Source: Alloacidobacterium dinghuense
Lineage (GTDB): Bacteria > Acidobacteriota > Terriglobia > Terriglobales > Acidobacteriaceae
Assembly (NCBI RefSeq): GCF_014274465.1
Contig: NZ_CP060394.1
Coordinates: 4,774,001-4,838,000, forward strand
DNA: 64,000 nt
Direction of reading: 5' to 3'
Numbering within the stretch: position 1 is the stretch's first letter; the number at the start of each line of letters is the position of its first letter. Both the position numbers and the translations under genes were made by a program. This document shows positions 42,877-51,700 of this stretch, in pieces. The notes under the pieces are model-generated. The model saw nothing but the letters and a program-made list of their open reading frames with translations. It ran no database searches and was not told where the DNA came from.

Positions 42877-43566
42877 TTAGTTATCAGTATCGCCCGCGTC
42901 GCCATCCTCAACCAAAACAGCGGAAAGGCCGACGAGGTCATAGCTCACCTGCTCCGCCCCAGTCGCTTGAAAGGTAATGCGCAAGGGTTCACGTTGCCAT
43001 GTGGAAGGTGCGCAGGCAGGCTTCGGATGGTCTTCCGGGTCCCATACGCCGAGCTTCTTCGCGAGCACCGGCTTTCGCCCCGCGACCTGCGCAACTACCG
43101 CATAGAGCTGCCGTCCGCTCGACGCGAGTCCGCAATATGCAGCATAGTCCCGAAACCAGACGACACTAGAAACAGCCGGATCGTAATCCGGCAGCTTGAT
43201 CGGTACGATATGTCCCGTAACCCGATCGACCAGCAACCATGGACCGCGCTGCCAGACCCAGTGTTCGGTCTTATCTGTGGGGAGGGCATCATTCAGTCGG
43301 ATCGCGCGACGCACCGCGAAGCTGCGGTCCGTCACATCGTGCGCTTCACCTGTTGTCCATTCCTTGATTTTGGCGTCGATCACCAGCGGGCGAACGCGAA
43401 GCTCTTTTTCGTCAGGAGCGGCTCCGGCTGGGTCCCCGGTCACCGAGTAGGGCACTTTCTTCACGGCTCCCAGTGCAACCACATGGGCTTTGGCTGCGGC
43501 GAAGAGTAGGCCCGGTGAACTGACTACGAGAGCCAGGCCCCAAAGCACCGCATGTATCTGACCCAT
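42877..43566 (-). CDS. Exported protein of unknown function
   Basis: A 229-residue protein from the ATG at 43566 (another ATG lies at 43596). Signal peptide 1-24 (AVLWGLALVVSSPGLLFA). The mature domain reads AHVVALGAVKKVPYSVTGDP, then KELRVRPLVIDAKIKEWTTGE, WVWQRGPWLLVDRVTGHIVPIKLPDYDP, a pattern of alternating strands. Two cysteines (AAYCGL, PACAPS) could pair. This domain is recurrent in Acidobacteria, but no function is known to me. It is followed by a 112-nt gap to the small Cys-rich protein gene on the same strand, so co-transcription is possible. Confidence 0.7.
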   Translation of the reverse strand: MGQIHAVLWGLALVVSSPGLLFAAAKAHVVALGAVKKVPYSVTGDPAGAAPDEKELRVRPLVIDAKIKEWTTGEAHDVTDRSFAVRRAIRLNDALPTDKTEHWVWQRGPWLLVDRVTGHIVPIKLPDYDPAVSSVVWFRDYAAYCGLASSGRQLYAVVAQVAGRKPVLAKKLGVWDPEDHPKPACAPSTWQREPLRITFQATGAEQVSYDLVGLSAVLVEDGDAGDTDN

Positions 43567-43655
43567 GGATTTCAGCCTAGGATGAGACCTCGGCACTCGG
43601 CAAGGCTATCTATCGGCTATAAGCCACAGCCGCTGTTACGAGAGTGACTTGACGA

Positions 43656-45383
43656 CTACAGACTGTTTGCTGCAGCGAGAAGGAAGACCAGCGGAGCGTT
43701 CCAGTTGATCGCGATCTCATTCACCGAGTAAGCCCCCTGATCATCGACATACATGCGCATCGGCGGTCCAGGCGGCAACTCCTTCGCAACAGGATCAGCC
43801 GGATGCCGATTCGGGCCGCCCGAAAGCAGCCCAGGCCACGGTGCCGGAAGATGATCAGCAACACTGGGCCGATGATGCGGATGCTGAAAAGGCTGCGAGC
43901 CAAGTTGCGTCACCCATGAAGCCCCAAAGCAATTGCGCCCGACCAGATAGTGCAGATTTCCGAGCGCCGCCTCGACGAAATCGTTATTTGCGTGAAAATG
44001 GCTGGCAATCAACAGTAGCAGTGAATGATTTCCGGCAACCCCATTCGAACCCCAAACATAGTCCGCAGCAGCCAGCGTATTTCCGTAACCGTTACTGTTA
44101 CTATTTGTCACGAGCGCTTCCGCAGCTTTGATCGTCGCGTCCTGAATCGCGCTCAGCAAACCCAAAGTATCCTTGCGTGAAGCAAGCGCGTATGTCCAAT
44201 AAGCGAGCGCCGAAAGCGCACTCCAAGAAGGCGCGTTAATCGCAATCGATTCAGGCTTCTCAGCGCCCGCGCCAAAAGCCTTCTGATACTGCGCGTCGCC
44301 GGTTGTCCGCCACAGCTCCGCCGACGCCCACAGCAACTCATCGCCGCAGTCATCGTCACCATATTCCCCGGTACCCACATCCGGCGGATTATGAAACAAC
44401 ACATTGGGATTGCTCGTAGCCCACTCCCACGCCTTGCGCGCCGCCGTAAGACAGCGCTTGGCATACGCAGCGTCGTACGCCCCATAGCAGCGAGCCGCAA
44501 TCGCCATCACCGCCGCAAAGTCCGCGCTTGCGCATGTGCCCTTGTATGCCGGAGCGCCCGTGCCGATTACATAACTCGTCAGCGTGTCATCCTGCGGCAT
44601 AATGAATGGACAGAACTGCAAACTCGTCTGCTTGTGCCACACTCCGCCGTCGGTATCCTGCAGCGTCATCATCCAGTCCAGGTTCCAGCGCACCTCGGCC
44701 AGAAAATCCGGCAGTTTCCCGCCAGACTCCGGAATCTGAAGCGCAAGCTTGCTCAGTGTGCTCTGATATAGCTCCCACGCCCACAGCAGCGTACCGGTGC
44801 TGATGCCCGAATTCGCGATATAGCGCCCGTAATCGCCCGCATCATGCCAGCCACCCCTGTTCTGCAACGGGCCAGTCTTTCCCGACGAAGCGTGATACGC
44901 CGCTGTCAAATGACACACCGGGTGCGCATAGCCCCCGCCGAGATCGACATGGCATCCGCAGCGCTGTCCATAGAAGGCCCGCATCGTCAACTTGAGAGCA
45001 TCATGGTAAACATCGCCATCGATGCGAAACGCCGGCGACTTCTGCCCCGAATCAAGCTCAAGGATGAAATTCCCCGGCGCGGTCAGCGCTGAAAAATTAG
45101 CCGTCTGCAGTGTATCTCCCGAAGCAGCATCAGCCAGAGGAGCATCCAGTTGTCCGCGATACACAACCTTATCGCCGCCAACAGACCGCACCACAAACGA
45201 CGTTGCCCTCGCATTCACACTCGCGCGCTTCGCCCGTGCAGGCAAATAGCCCACCTGATTGAGCGCAATCGCCAGCGCATTTTCAGGCGCGGCAGCCCTG
45301 GCCAAACCCAATGGCAATGCAGAATAGACAGCACCCGCCCCCAAGTAGCGAGCGGAGGAGGAGAGAAACTCGCGGCGGCGCAT
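43656..45383 (-). CDS. Glycoside hydrolase family 9 endoglucanase
   Basis: A 575-residue enzyme with a twin-arginine-like signal (MRRREFLSSSARYLGAG). An N-terminal immunoglobulin-like CelD_N domain (about 35-125) is followed by the (alpha/alpha)6 barrel. The GH9 catalytic signatures are present: GGWHDAGDYGRY (about residues 173-184), the HHRPS histidine motif near 500 and the general acid Glu in YSVNEIAINWNAPLVF near 553. Such enzymes cleave beta-1,4 glucans, or in some acidobacterial cases chitosan-type substrates. It is divergent from the GH20 gene, with only 54 nt between the starts, so shared control is likely. Confidence 0.93.
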   Translation of the reverse strand: MRRREFLSSSARYLGAGAVYSALPLGLARAAAPENALAIALNQVGYLPARAKRASVNARATSFVVRSVGGDKVVYRGQLDAPLADAASGDTLQTANFSALTAPGNFILELDSGQKSPAFRIDGDVYHDALKLTMRAFYGQRCGCHVDLGGGYAHPVCHLTAAYHASSGKTGPLQNRGGWHDAGDYGRYIANSGISTGTLLWAWELYQSTLSKLALQIPESGGKLPDFLAEVRWNLDWMMTLQDTDGGVWHKQTSLQFCPFIMPQDDTLTSYVIGTGAPAYKGTCASADFAAVMAIAARCYGAYDAAYAKRCLTAARKAWEWATSNPNVLFHNPPDVGTGEYGDDDCGDELLWASAELWRTTGDAQYQKAFGAGAEKPESIAINAPSWSALSALAYWTYALASRKDTLGLLSAIQDATIKAAEALVTNSNSNGYGNTLAAADYVWGSNGVAGNHSLLLLIASHFHANNDFVEAALGNLHYLVGRNCFGASWVTQLGSQPFQHPHHRPSVADHLPAPWPGLLSGGPNRHPADPVAKELPPGPPMRMYVDDQGAYSVNEIAINWNAPLVFLLAAANSL

Positions 45384-45437
45384 ACGGCTTCATTCTCACA
45401 CATCGCCGCTATACTGGCATCGCCGGAGGAAAGCTAC

Positions 45438-47549
45438 TTGTCCGATCGCCGCACGAAGATTTTCGCAGCACTGATTATTGCCTCATCTATTTTGACTCTC
45501 ACGCACATTGCAGCCGCGCAGCAACCTGCCCCGCTCGCTCTCATCCCTCAGCCCAGAGAAACCCGCCTCGTCTCGACCATCCCGCTCACCAAAGGAATCG
45601 CTATCGAAGCGCCCGGTGGCGACGTAGAGGACACCTTCGCAGCCGAAGACCTCAAAGACACGCTGCACTCCTACGGCATAGAGCAGAACGCCAAAGCCTC
45701 GGTCCGCGTCATCCTCTTGCGCAAAGACAACTCCCACGCACGCGAAGCCCTCGAAACCAACCACATCGCCTTCGATCCCGCGATGCACGATGAAGGCTAC
45801 GCGCTCATTCCCAAAGGCGACACGCTCTACGTCATCGCTGAAACTTCCGCCGGAGTCTTCTACGGCGCACAGACCGTCAAGCAACTCGTCACCAAGCAAA
45901 CCGGATCATGGGCGCTTCAAGCCGCCCTCATCCGCGACTGGCCCGCACTCTCGCACCGCGCTGCCGATGACGACCTCTCGCGCAGCGGCATGCCCACACT
46001 CGAATACCAGAAGAAGCAGATCCGCACCTTCGCCGCCTTCAAGTTGAACGCCTACTCGCCCTATTTCGAATTCACCCTCCGCTATAGCGGTAACCCCGTC
46101 CCCGCACCGAGCCCCGGAACTCTCACACGCGAAGACGTGGCCGCACTCGTCCGCTACGCGCAGCAGTACCACATCACCATCATTCCCGAGCAGGAAGCCT
46201 TCGGCCATCTCTACCGTGTTCTCGCCTACGACAAGTACCTCGACCTGGGCGAAACGCCGCACGGCGACGTCCTCGCTCCCGGGGAGCCCGGATCGCTCCA
46301 GCTCATCAAGTCATGGTTCACTGAGATCGCCCAGAACTTCCCCGGCCCCTACATCCACATCGGCGCCGATGAAACCTTCGGCTTAGGCCGCGGAAAAACT
46401 CAATCAGAGGTCCAGAAGCGCGGCCTCGGCCCTGTCTACGTCGATTTCCTGCTCAACATCGCCCATGAACTCGCCCCGCTGCAAAAGAAAATCCTCTTCT
46501 GGGGCGACGTCGCCATGAATGACCCCGAGCAGGTCAAGCGCCTGCCCAAAGACCTCATCGCCGTCCCCTGGTGGTACGACCCCGAGCCCAGCTTCGACAA
46601 GTACATCAAGCCTTTCACCGACGCGGGCCTCGAAACCTGGGTCGCGCCCGGCGTCGACAGCTGGCTCAAGGTCTACCCCAATAACGACGTCGCCCTGCGC
46701 AACATCCAGGGCTTCCTCCGCGACGGCCAGCGCATGGGCGCAAAAGGCGCCATCACCACCATGTGGAACGATCAGGGCGAGACCCTATTTGATCAGGTCT
46801 GGTACGGCATGCTCTTCGGCGCAGCCGCCAGCTGGCAGCAGGGCGAGAGCAGCATCCCCCAATACCAGCAGAGCTTCGCGCAGGCCTTCCACAACGACTG
46901 GTCCGGCAAGATCAACCAGGCGCAATTCGAAATCATCGCCGCGCACCAGGCGCTCGAAAAAGTAAAGATCGACGACGCCAGCAACAACCTCTTCTGGCTT
47001 GACCCATGGAGTCATGACGGCCAGACCATGGCCGACAAGATCCGCCCCGCACTCCGCGACCTCCGCCTCCACGCCGAACAAGCCATCACCCTCGTCGAGC
47101 AAGCCAAAGACGAGAACCCCGACCTCACCAACCGCAACGCCCTCGACGCCCTCGAACTAGGTGCGCGCCGCATGGACTTCATCGGCATGAAGTTCGAGTT
47201 CGCCGACGAGATGGCCGCCATGTACTCCAAGGTCTACGCCGAGCAAAACGATCCCGCCAAAAACGATGAAGTCGACGCCCTCTTCTCCCTCATCACCGAC
47301 ATGAACGACGGCCGCTGCGATCAGCTCCGCGACGGCTACACATTCACCCGCGAGCTCTACGAAGACGCCTGGAAGAAAGAAAACCGCCCCTACTGGCTCG
47401 GCAACGTGCAGGTCCGCTACGAGGCCGCACAGCTTCTCTGGCACACCCGCTGCACCCAGCTCCGCCAGCTCTTCGACGACCACGACAACAACAAGATTCC
47501 GCTGCCGCCCGCGTCATCCCTGGGCATCCCCACCCCAAAAGTCCCATAA
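45438..47549 (+). CDS. Glycoside hydrolase family 20 beta-N-acetylhexosaminidase-like enzyme
   Basis: A 703-residue protein. The start is a TTG at 45438: GGAGGAAAG lies 7 nt before it and a signal peptide follows at once (TKIFAALIIASSILTLTHIAAAQQ); upstream in-frame ATG codons would read through the opposite gene. Residues about 30-150 are the GH20b-like alpha/beta domain. The TIM barrel follows, with the catalytic Asp311-Glu312 pair in HIGADETFG. The C-terminal 200 residues are helical (DALELGARRMDFIGMKFEFADEM) and have no named domain here. It removes terminal N-acetylglucosamine from chitin or peptidoglycan-derived sugars. Confidence 0.9.
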   Translation: MSDRRTKIFAALIIASSILTLTHIAAAQQPAPLALIPQPRETRLVSTIPLTKGIAIEAPGGDVEDTFAAEDLKDTLHSYGIEQNAKASVRVILLRKDNSHAREALETNHIAFDPAMHDEGYALIPKGDTLYVIAETSAGVFYGAQTVKQLVTKQTGSWALQAALIRDWPALSHRAADDDLSRSGMPTLEYQKKQIRTFAAFKLNAYSPYFEFTLRYSGNPVPAPSPGTLTREDVAALVRYAQQYHITIIPEQEAFGHLYRVLAYDKYLDLGETPHGDVLAPGEPGSLQLIKSWFTEIAQNFPGPYIHIGADETFGLGRGKTQSEVQKRGLGPVYVDFLLNIAHELAPLQKKILFWGDVAMNDPEQVKRLPKDLIAVPWWYDPEPSFDKYIKPFTDAGLETWVAPGVDSWLKVYPNNDVALRNIQGFLRDGQRMGAKGAITTMWNDQGETLFDQVWYGMLFGAAASWQQGESSIPQYQQSFAQAFHNDWSGKINQAQFEIIAAHQALEKVKIDDASNNLFWLDPWSHDGQTMADKIRPALRDLRLHAEQAITLVEQAKDENPDLTNRNALDALELGARRMDFIGMKFEFADEMAAMYSKVYAEQNDPAKNDEVDALFSLITDMNDGRCDQLRDGYTFTRELYEDAWKKENRPYWLGNVQVRYEAAQLLWHTRCTQLRQLFDDHDNNKIPLPPASSLGIPTPKVP

Positions 47550-47614
47550 AAATCTTTTTTGCTGAAGCGAAAGGGGATTCTCAGGCCACCATAAATCGCG
47601 GTAGAGTAACGGCG

Positions 47615-48058
47615 ATGAGTAAGAAGTGGGCCTTCTGTCTGGTTTCGATCCTGGTGCTGGCGGTGCTCCTGTACCCGGAAAGGCTGACCATTGTCCCCGC
47701 GTTCCATGTCAAGCTCGTCGACCAGTCAGGCGACCCGCTCGCCAATACGGCGGTCAGCGAGTTGTGGCAACACAACTGCGCGCAGCGGCTCGAAACCCTT
47801 CAGCAGGTCATGACGAACACCCAGGGAGAGGTTGACTTACCCGAGCGCACCTTGCGGGCCTCATTAATAGAACGCACCCTGGGCTGCCTTCGTCAGATAA
47901 GCCGCGAAGGTCTCGGTACCAGCTGCGGCAGTCATTTCTCCATCGTCGCCGCAGGCGACCTCAAGGAAGTAGCGCGAACCGAAACCGTCGCCGGCGTTCT
48001 AAAAAGTAAGCATTCCTTACTCCTCACCGTGAAGCACTGTAACCCCGAAGAACTCTAG
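47615..48058 (+). CDS. Small membrane-anchored or secreted protein of unknown function
   Basis: A 147-residue protein. Residues 5-20 are a signal anchor (WAFCLVSILVLAVLLYPE). The rest has one prealbumin-like strand pattern (AFHVKLVDQSGDPLANTAVSE, then TNTQGEVDLPERTLRAS), resembling a short carboxypeptidase-regulatory or Ig-like fold, and six cysteines beyond the anchor or in it. Function unknown. It follows the GH20 gene after 65 nt and could be in its transcript. Confidence 0.65.
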   Translation: MSKKWAFCLVSILVLAVLLYPERLTIVPAFHVKLVDQSGDPLANTAVSELWQHNCAQRLETLQQVMTNTQGEVDLPERTLRASLIERTLGCLRQISREGLGTSCGSHFSIVAAGDLKEVARTETVAGVLKSKHSLLLTVKHCNPEEL

Positions 48059-48250
48059 GGAGAGGGCCAACTTGATCCGGGCGTGAAGTTACCGAAAACC
48101 AGACTTTTCGGGCATCAGCCCTTGCGCTCGGCGAGACTTGCCGGAACAATCCGCAGTTCTTTCGCGTACCTATCAAAAGAGAGAACTTTCTGCGTCTGGG
48201 TTAGATCAGGTCTGGTCCTGAACCTTCGGATGGATGTGCGAGGAGTGATT

Positions 48251-48766
48251 ATGCGAAAGACTATTTCTGCTGCTGCTCTGGCTGGGCTATTGCTGCTCAC
48301 TATGGAATTTCTCCATGCGAATGCGGCTCCCGTGTCGAATGAAGACGGTGGCACAGTCGTTATCGTCTTCAAGGATGGACATCAGCAAAGCATTCCTGTC
48401 TCGATCATCGCAGCAATGGAATTCAAATCGGGCTCGGGTGTTGTAACACCGATGGCGATTCCTGTCCCGCTCGTGCCGAGCAAGCGCCATTTTGTGGGCA
48501 AATGGTTGGTAGGAAAAGGAAATGGGGATTCGTTCTACATCACCCTGGAAGAGAATGGCGAGGCCGCCAAGTCGTTCGGAGCCGCCCATGGCACATGGAC
48601 CTACGTGGATGGGGAGGCGCGTATTACTTGGGATGACGGCTGGCATGATGCCATCCGAAAGGCCGGATCCAAGTATGAGAAGTTCGCTTATGCTCCGGGA
48701 AAGTCGTTTTCAGACGACCCAGCGAACGTAACCGAGGCCCGTAGTCTCAATCCGCAGCCAATTTAG
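48251..48766 (+). CDS. Secreted protein of unknown function
   Basis: A 171-residue protein. The ATG at 48251 follows GAGGAGTG; an upstream open stretch to 48083 has no signal. Signal peptide 1-25 (ISAAALAGLLLLTMEFLHANA). The mature N terminus VVIVFKDGHQQSIPVSIIAAMEF resembles a strand found in many secreted acidobacterial proteins. A second part (KRHFVGKWLVGKGNGDSFYITL, GAAHGTWTYVDGEARITWDDGW) looks like a small lipocalin-type or META-type barrel. No known role. The following 356 nt up to the next gene show no credible gene or strong signal. Confidence 0.7.
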   Translation: MRKTISAAALAGLLLLTMEFLHANAAPVSNEDGGTVVIVFKDGHQQSIPVSIIAAMEFKSGSGVVTPMAIPVPLVPSKRHFVGKWLVGKGNGDSFYITLEENGEAAKSFGAAHGTWTYVDGEARITWDDGWHDAIRKAGSKYEKFAYAPGKSFSDDPANVTEARSLNPQPI

Positions 48767-49122
48767 GATCCAGGTAAGCCTCTTACAGAGCGGATGAACG
48801 CTTCTCATTGCATTACACCCATTGCAAGCGCAGGTGCCGGAGATAAAGCGGAGATGTAAGATTTTTGGTCTGAGCAGGTTTCTCGGACTTCTTTATGGTG
48901 TCGGGGCGGGGCTAGCCACACTTCTTGAGTGTGAGCGTTTGCTTCTTGATAGTTGCTTACAGACGGCGGCGCGCGGCGACGCAGAGCACATAGGGAATGA
49001 ACTTCCTTGAAAACGGCCTTATCGATAACCACAACCTGGTAGAAACTTAAATTGACCCATTACCGAACTCCAGGCCTTCACGACCATCAGCGTCATTTCC
49101 CGATACAATCAGGAGTTCCCGT

Positions 49123-50097
49123 ATGCCACACACTCCTGTTCTCCTAGTTCACGGCGGAGCCTGGGCCATTCCCGACGACATGGTCGAAGCCCACCAGCGC
49201 GGCGTCGCCAACGCCCTCTCCACCGGACATGCCCTGCTTAGCAAAGGAGCTTCCGCCGTTGACGCCGTCGAGGCCGCCGTAGCCGTCCTCGAAGACGACG
49301 ACACCTTCGACGCCGGACGCGGCAGTTTCCTCACTCGCGATGGCCGCGTGCAGCTCGACGCCCTGCTCATGGACGGTGGCAGCATGCGCGCCGGAGGCGT
49401 CGCCTGCGTCGAGCGCCTGCGCAACCCCATCCACGCCGCGCGCCTCGTCCTCGACAAGAGCCCGCACGTCTACTTCGTCGGACAGGGCGCCGAAGAGTTC
49501 GCCCAGCAGCACGGCATGCAGCTCATCGACAACTCCGAGCTGGTCCTCGACCGCGAGCGTCAGCGCCTCGAAGAAGCACAGGAAAAAGAACGCGCCGGCC
49601 TCCCCGATCTCACCTTCGCCGGAGACGACAAGTCCCCCGAAACCGCGGCCTTTGCCTCGCACGAAGCCATCGGTCTCGATACTCACGACACCGTAGGCGC
49701 CGTTGCGCTCGACTCCAGGGGCAAGATCGCTGCCGCCACCTCGACTGGAGGCACCCTGAACAAAGCCCCCGGCCGTGTCGGCGACTCATCCCTCATCGGC
49801 TGCGGCTGCTACGCGGACAACTCTAGCGCCGCCGTCTCGCTCACCGGATGGGGCGAGCCCATCATGAAATTAGTGCTGGGGAAATGGGCCGTCGATCGCG
49901 TGCAGATGGGCCGAGCCCCCGAACAGGTCGCCCCCGACGCCATCGCCTACCTCTACAAGCGCCTCGGCGGACACGGCGGCATCATCCTCCTCGCCCCCGA
50001 CGGCCGCTACAGCATCGCTCACAACACCCCCCGCATGGCCTGGGGCATCTGCGACGCACAAGGCTGCCGCACCGGCATTCTGATTGAAGACGAGTAA
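49123..50097 (+). CDS. Isoaspartyl peptidase / type III L-asparaginase (Ntn hydrolase)
   Basis: A 324-residue precursor. The N-terminal motif LLVHGGAWAIPDD and the autocleavage site at Thr190 (HDTVGAVALD) define the plant-type asparaginase/isoaspartyl peptidase family. Thr190 becomes the nucleophile of the small subunit after self-cleavage; the TSTGGTLNKAPGRVGDSSLIGCG motif forms the substrate pocket. The enzyme removes beta-aspartyl residues from damaged peptides or hydrolyses asparagine. The CGCY sequence and C-terminal part are normal. AGGAG precedes the ATG. It stands alone, convergent with the next gene. Confidence 0.92.
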   Translation: MPHTPVLLVHGGAWAIPDDMVEAHQRGVANALSTGHALLSKGASAVDAVEAAVAVLEDDDTFDAGRGSFLTRDGRVQLDALLMDGGSMRAGGVACVERLRNPIHAARLVLDKSPHVYFVGQGAEEFAQQHGMQLIDNSELVLDRERQRLEEAQEKERAGLPDLTFAGDDKSPETAAFASHEAIGLDTHDTVGAVALDSRGKIAAATSTGGTLNKAPGRVGDSSLIGCGCYADNSSAAVSLTGWGEPIMKLVLGKWAVDRVQMGRAPEQVAPDAIAYLYKRLGGHGGIILLAPDGRYSIAHNTPRMAWGICDAQGCRTGILIEDE

Positions 50098-50104
50098 GCC
50101 GCGC

Positions 50105-50662
50105 TCACTCGTACAGGGGAACGCTCTCGTCGGTGCTTGAGATGATTATCTTGCCTTGGACTGCGGTAGGCTTTCGCGCCGGGGGTAGGGAAGGGTTACT
50201 GTGATACCTCTCCCCGTTAAAGGAGAGCACCGCCTCGTAGGCGGATAGAATGCCACCTCCTTGCACGGTCACGCCGATATCTGGATAGCCATGACTCGTG
50301 GAGTGTAGCAGCCTAATAGGTAACTGAACGATTGTCACCCTGCCGAGAACCTTGAAAGATGATTCGATGGGCTCTAGGACGAGCATCGTGCATCCGCCAC
50401 TGCCGCACCATCCTTGCCCTGAGAGATAAACAATATACTCTTTGGTTTTGCCGTCGTCGGTTTTCACACTAAAGGCAGTGACCCTGGTTGTCGTGTCAGG
50501 AGGGACCTTCCCGCCGAGGCTCAAGTAGCTCCGAAGGTAAGCCTTCAGTGGCCCGCTGGGGCCATTTGAAGCAACAACCTGCTGCCCCAGTGAAAGCCAG
50601 GTTGTTCCTGTCATCATTAGAAGCGCTGCACCAACAATGCTTGTCGCAAATCGCATTCTCAT
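50105..50662 (-). CDS. Exported protein of unknown function
   Basis: A 185-residue protein with signal peptide 1-27 (TSIVGAALLMMTGTTWLSLGQ). The mature domain has a short N-terminal helix (LKAYLRSYLSLGGKV) and beta strands, with a paired-cysteine loop GWCGSGGCTMLVLE that resembles a disulfide. No family was recognised with certainty. Its ATG directly follows the restored stop of the upstream frameshifted gene, so the two were an operon. Confidence 0.68.
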   Translation of the reverse strand: MRMRFATSIVGAALLMMTGTTWLSLGQQVVASNGPSGPLKAYLRSYLSLGGKVPPDTTTRVTAFSVKTDDGKTKEYIVYLSGQGWCGSGGCTMLVLEPIESSFKVLGRVTIVQLPIRLLHSTSHGYPDIGVTVQGGGILSAYEAVLSFNGERYHSNPSLPPARKPTAVQGKIIISSTDESVPLYE

Positions 50663-51231
50663 TCATTTGCAAACTTCAGCTTCGACTTGAGCCGCAAGTT
50701 TCCCTTTCCCGCACAACGACTGGGTGTTTGTTTCCATAGCATCAGGCAGGAAGAAGCCTTGAGTCTTGACCTCTGCACCTTGCTTGGCAGGATCCGGCAG
50801 CCAGAACCAACAGTTGTGCTTCTTGTCGCACTTGGCAGCGAAGAGAACTTTGCTCCGTCATGGAGCTTATCCATAAACCACTGCTTGTGCACATTGGGCG
50901 TCATGTCGTCGTCTGTCAAAGTACCGTCGTTTGTCAGAGGCTTGAACAGGAAGGTCTTGCCAAGAACAGAAGGCGTATAGATGGAATACATACCGTCATC
51001 TGTCCGGACGTAGTGGATGTTGTGGTCCGCCGTATAGATAGCAATTCCACGTGTTTCTCCATTGGAGTAGCTGCCGTCCCGCAGCCGTCCGGTAGACGGG
51101 AAAATTCCAACCTTGTACTCTGAGGCATGATCAGCAGCCAATGCCGATAAGGTTGAAAGGACCAGGGCAAACAGAAAAAGGATCTCATTGAGCAGTCTAG
51201 ACAACAATTTATTTATTGGGAGATGACCCAA
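50663..51231 (-). pseudogene. Secreted protein gene broken by a one-base frameshift
   Basis: The reading frame starts with a TTG at 51231 and has a signal peptide (EILFLFALVLSTLSALAA). Up to about 50850 the translation is protein-like (KVGIFPSTGRLRDGSYSNGE, KQWFMDKLHDG). Beyond it the same frame is nonsense, whereas another frame reads FAAKCDKKHNCWFWLPDP and CGKGKLAAQVEAEVCK, and stops at 50663-50665, exactly abutting the next ATG. One base is missing near 50840-50850. It could be a decayed gene or a sequencing error. The original protein is a small Cys-rich secreted protein, function unknown. Confidence 0.75.
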
Positions 51232-51292
51232 TCATCCCATCTCTTGGCTTGATTGGCCAGCACTACTTATCACTCGCTGCAATCAAATCCAG

Positions 51293-51321
51293 CCCCAGAT
51301 CTCGCAGAGACCTGGGGCTCA
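51293..51321. repeat. Hairpin of family D, copy 2
   Basis: AGCCCCAGATCTC / GAGACCTGGGGCT, one mismatch, 3-nt loop. It matches the hairpin at 20042-20062 in its core. Confidence 0.6.
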
Positions 51322-51340
51322 ACTGACACGGCAGGCTTGA

Positions 51341-51590
51341 TCAGAGGGACTCTCCGACCATCTCCTCACTCTTCTTCCAGAACTCCTCGGCATTCTCCAG
51401 ATCGAGCGCATAACCACGCACGCCTTCGCTGTTGACGCTGATGGTCACGTCGTCCGGCACGACATTGCCGACACAGCAGTTCTCGCAATAGCAGCCACCG
51501 ATCTCGTCCGCAGGAGCAACCACTCCCGCCCACACCGAAGTCGCGGCTCCCTGAGGAATCGTCTTCCACTGGAACGGTCCTTTGCATTTG
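51341..51590 (-). pseudogene. C-terminal remnant of an SDR-family oxidoreductase
   Basis: From about residue 55 of the open frame, the sequence reads FQWKTIPQGAATSVWAGVV, then an inserted-looking Cys-rich GGCYCENCC stretch, and GVRGYALDLENAEEFWKKSEEMVG. This is the typical end of an acidobacterial WW-domain-oxidoreductase-like SDR (QGAAT-VWA, YA-D---AE-LW-LSEE-VG). The frame upstream (to 51748) is unrelated and lacks a Rossmann fold or catalytic Tyr-Lys. About 200 residues are missing, so the gene is truncated at its 5' side. Confidence 0.7.
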
Positions 51591-51700
51591 TTTCTTCTAC
51601 CTTCTCTGATGGCCTGAGCCGCATTCCTTTTTTTCTTAAAGAGGATGTTCACTGATCGGCGCATCTTCACTTCGCATCTATGCATGATGGAGGTGGCAAA

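Noticed and set aside
45150-45437. Upstream start of the GH20 gene at 45150
   Set aside because: It would lie inside the opposite GH9 gene and put 96 non-homologous residues before the signal peptide; TTG at 45438 has a ribosome site.
48767-49122. Short frames on both strands in the gap before the asparaginase gene
   Set aside because: Neither the 62- nor the 75-codon frame has a ribosome site, signal peptide or recognisable composition; only a weak CACAC/GTGTG stem is seen.
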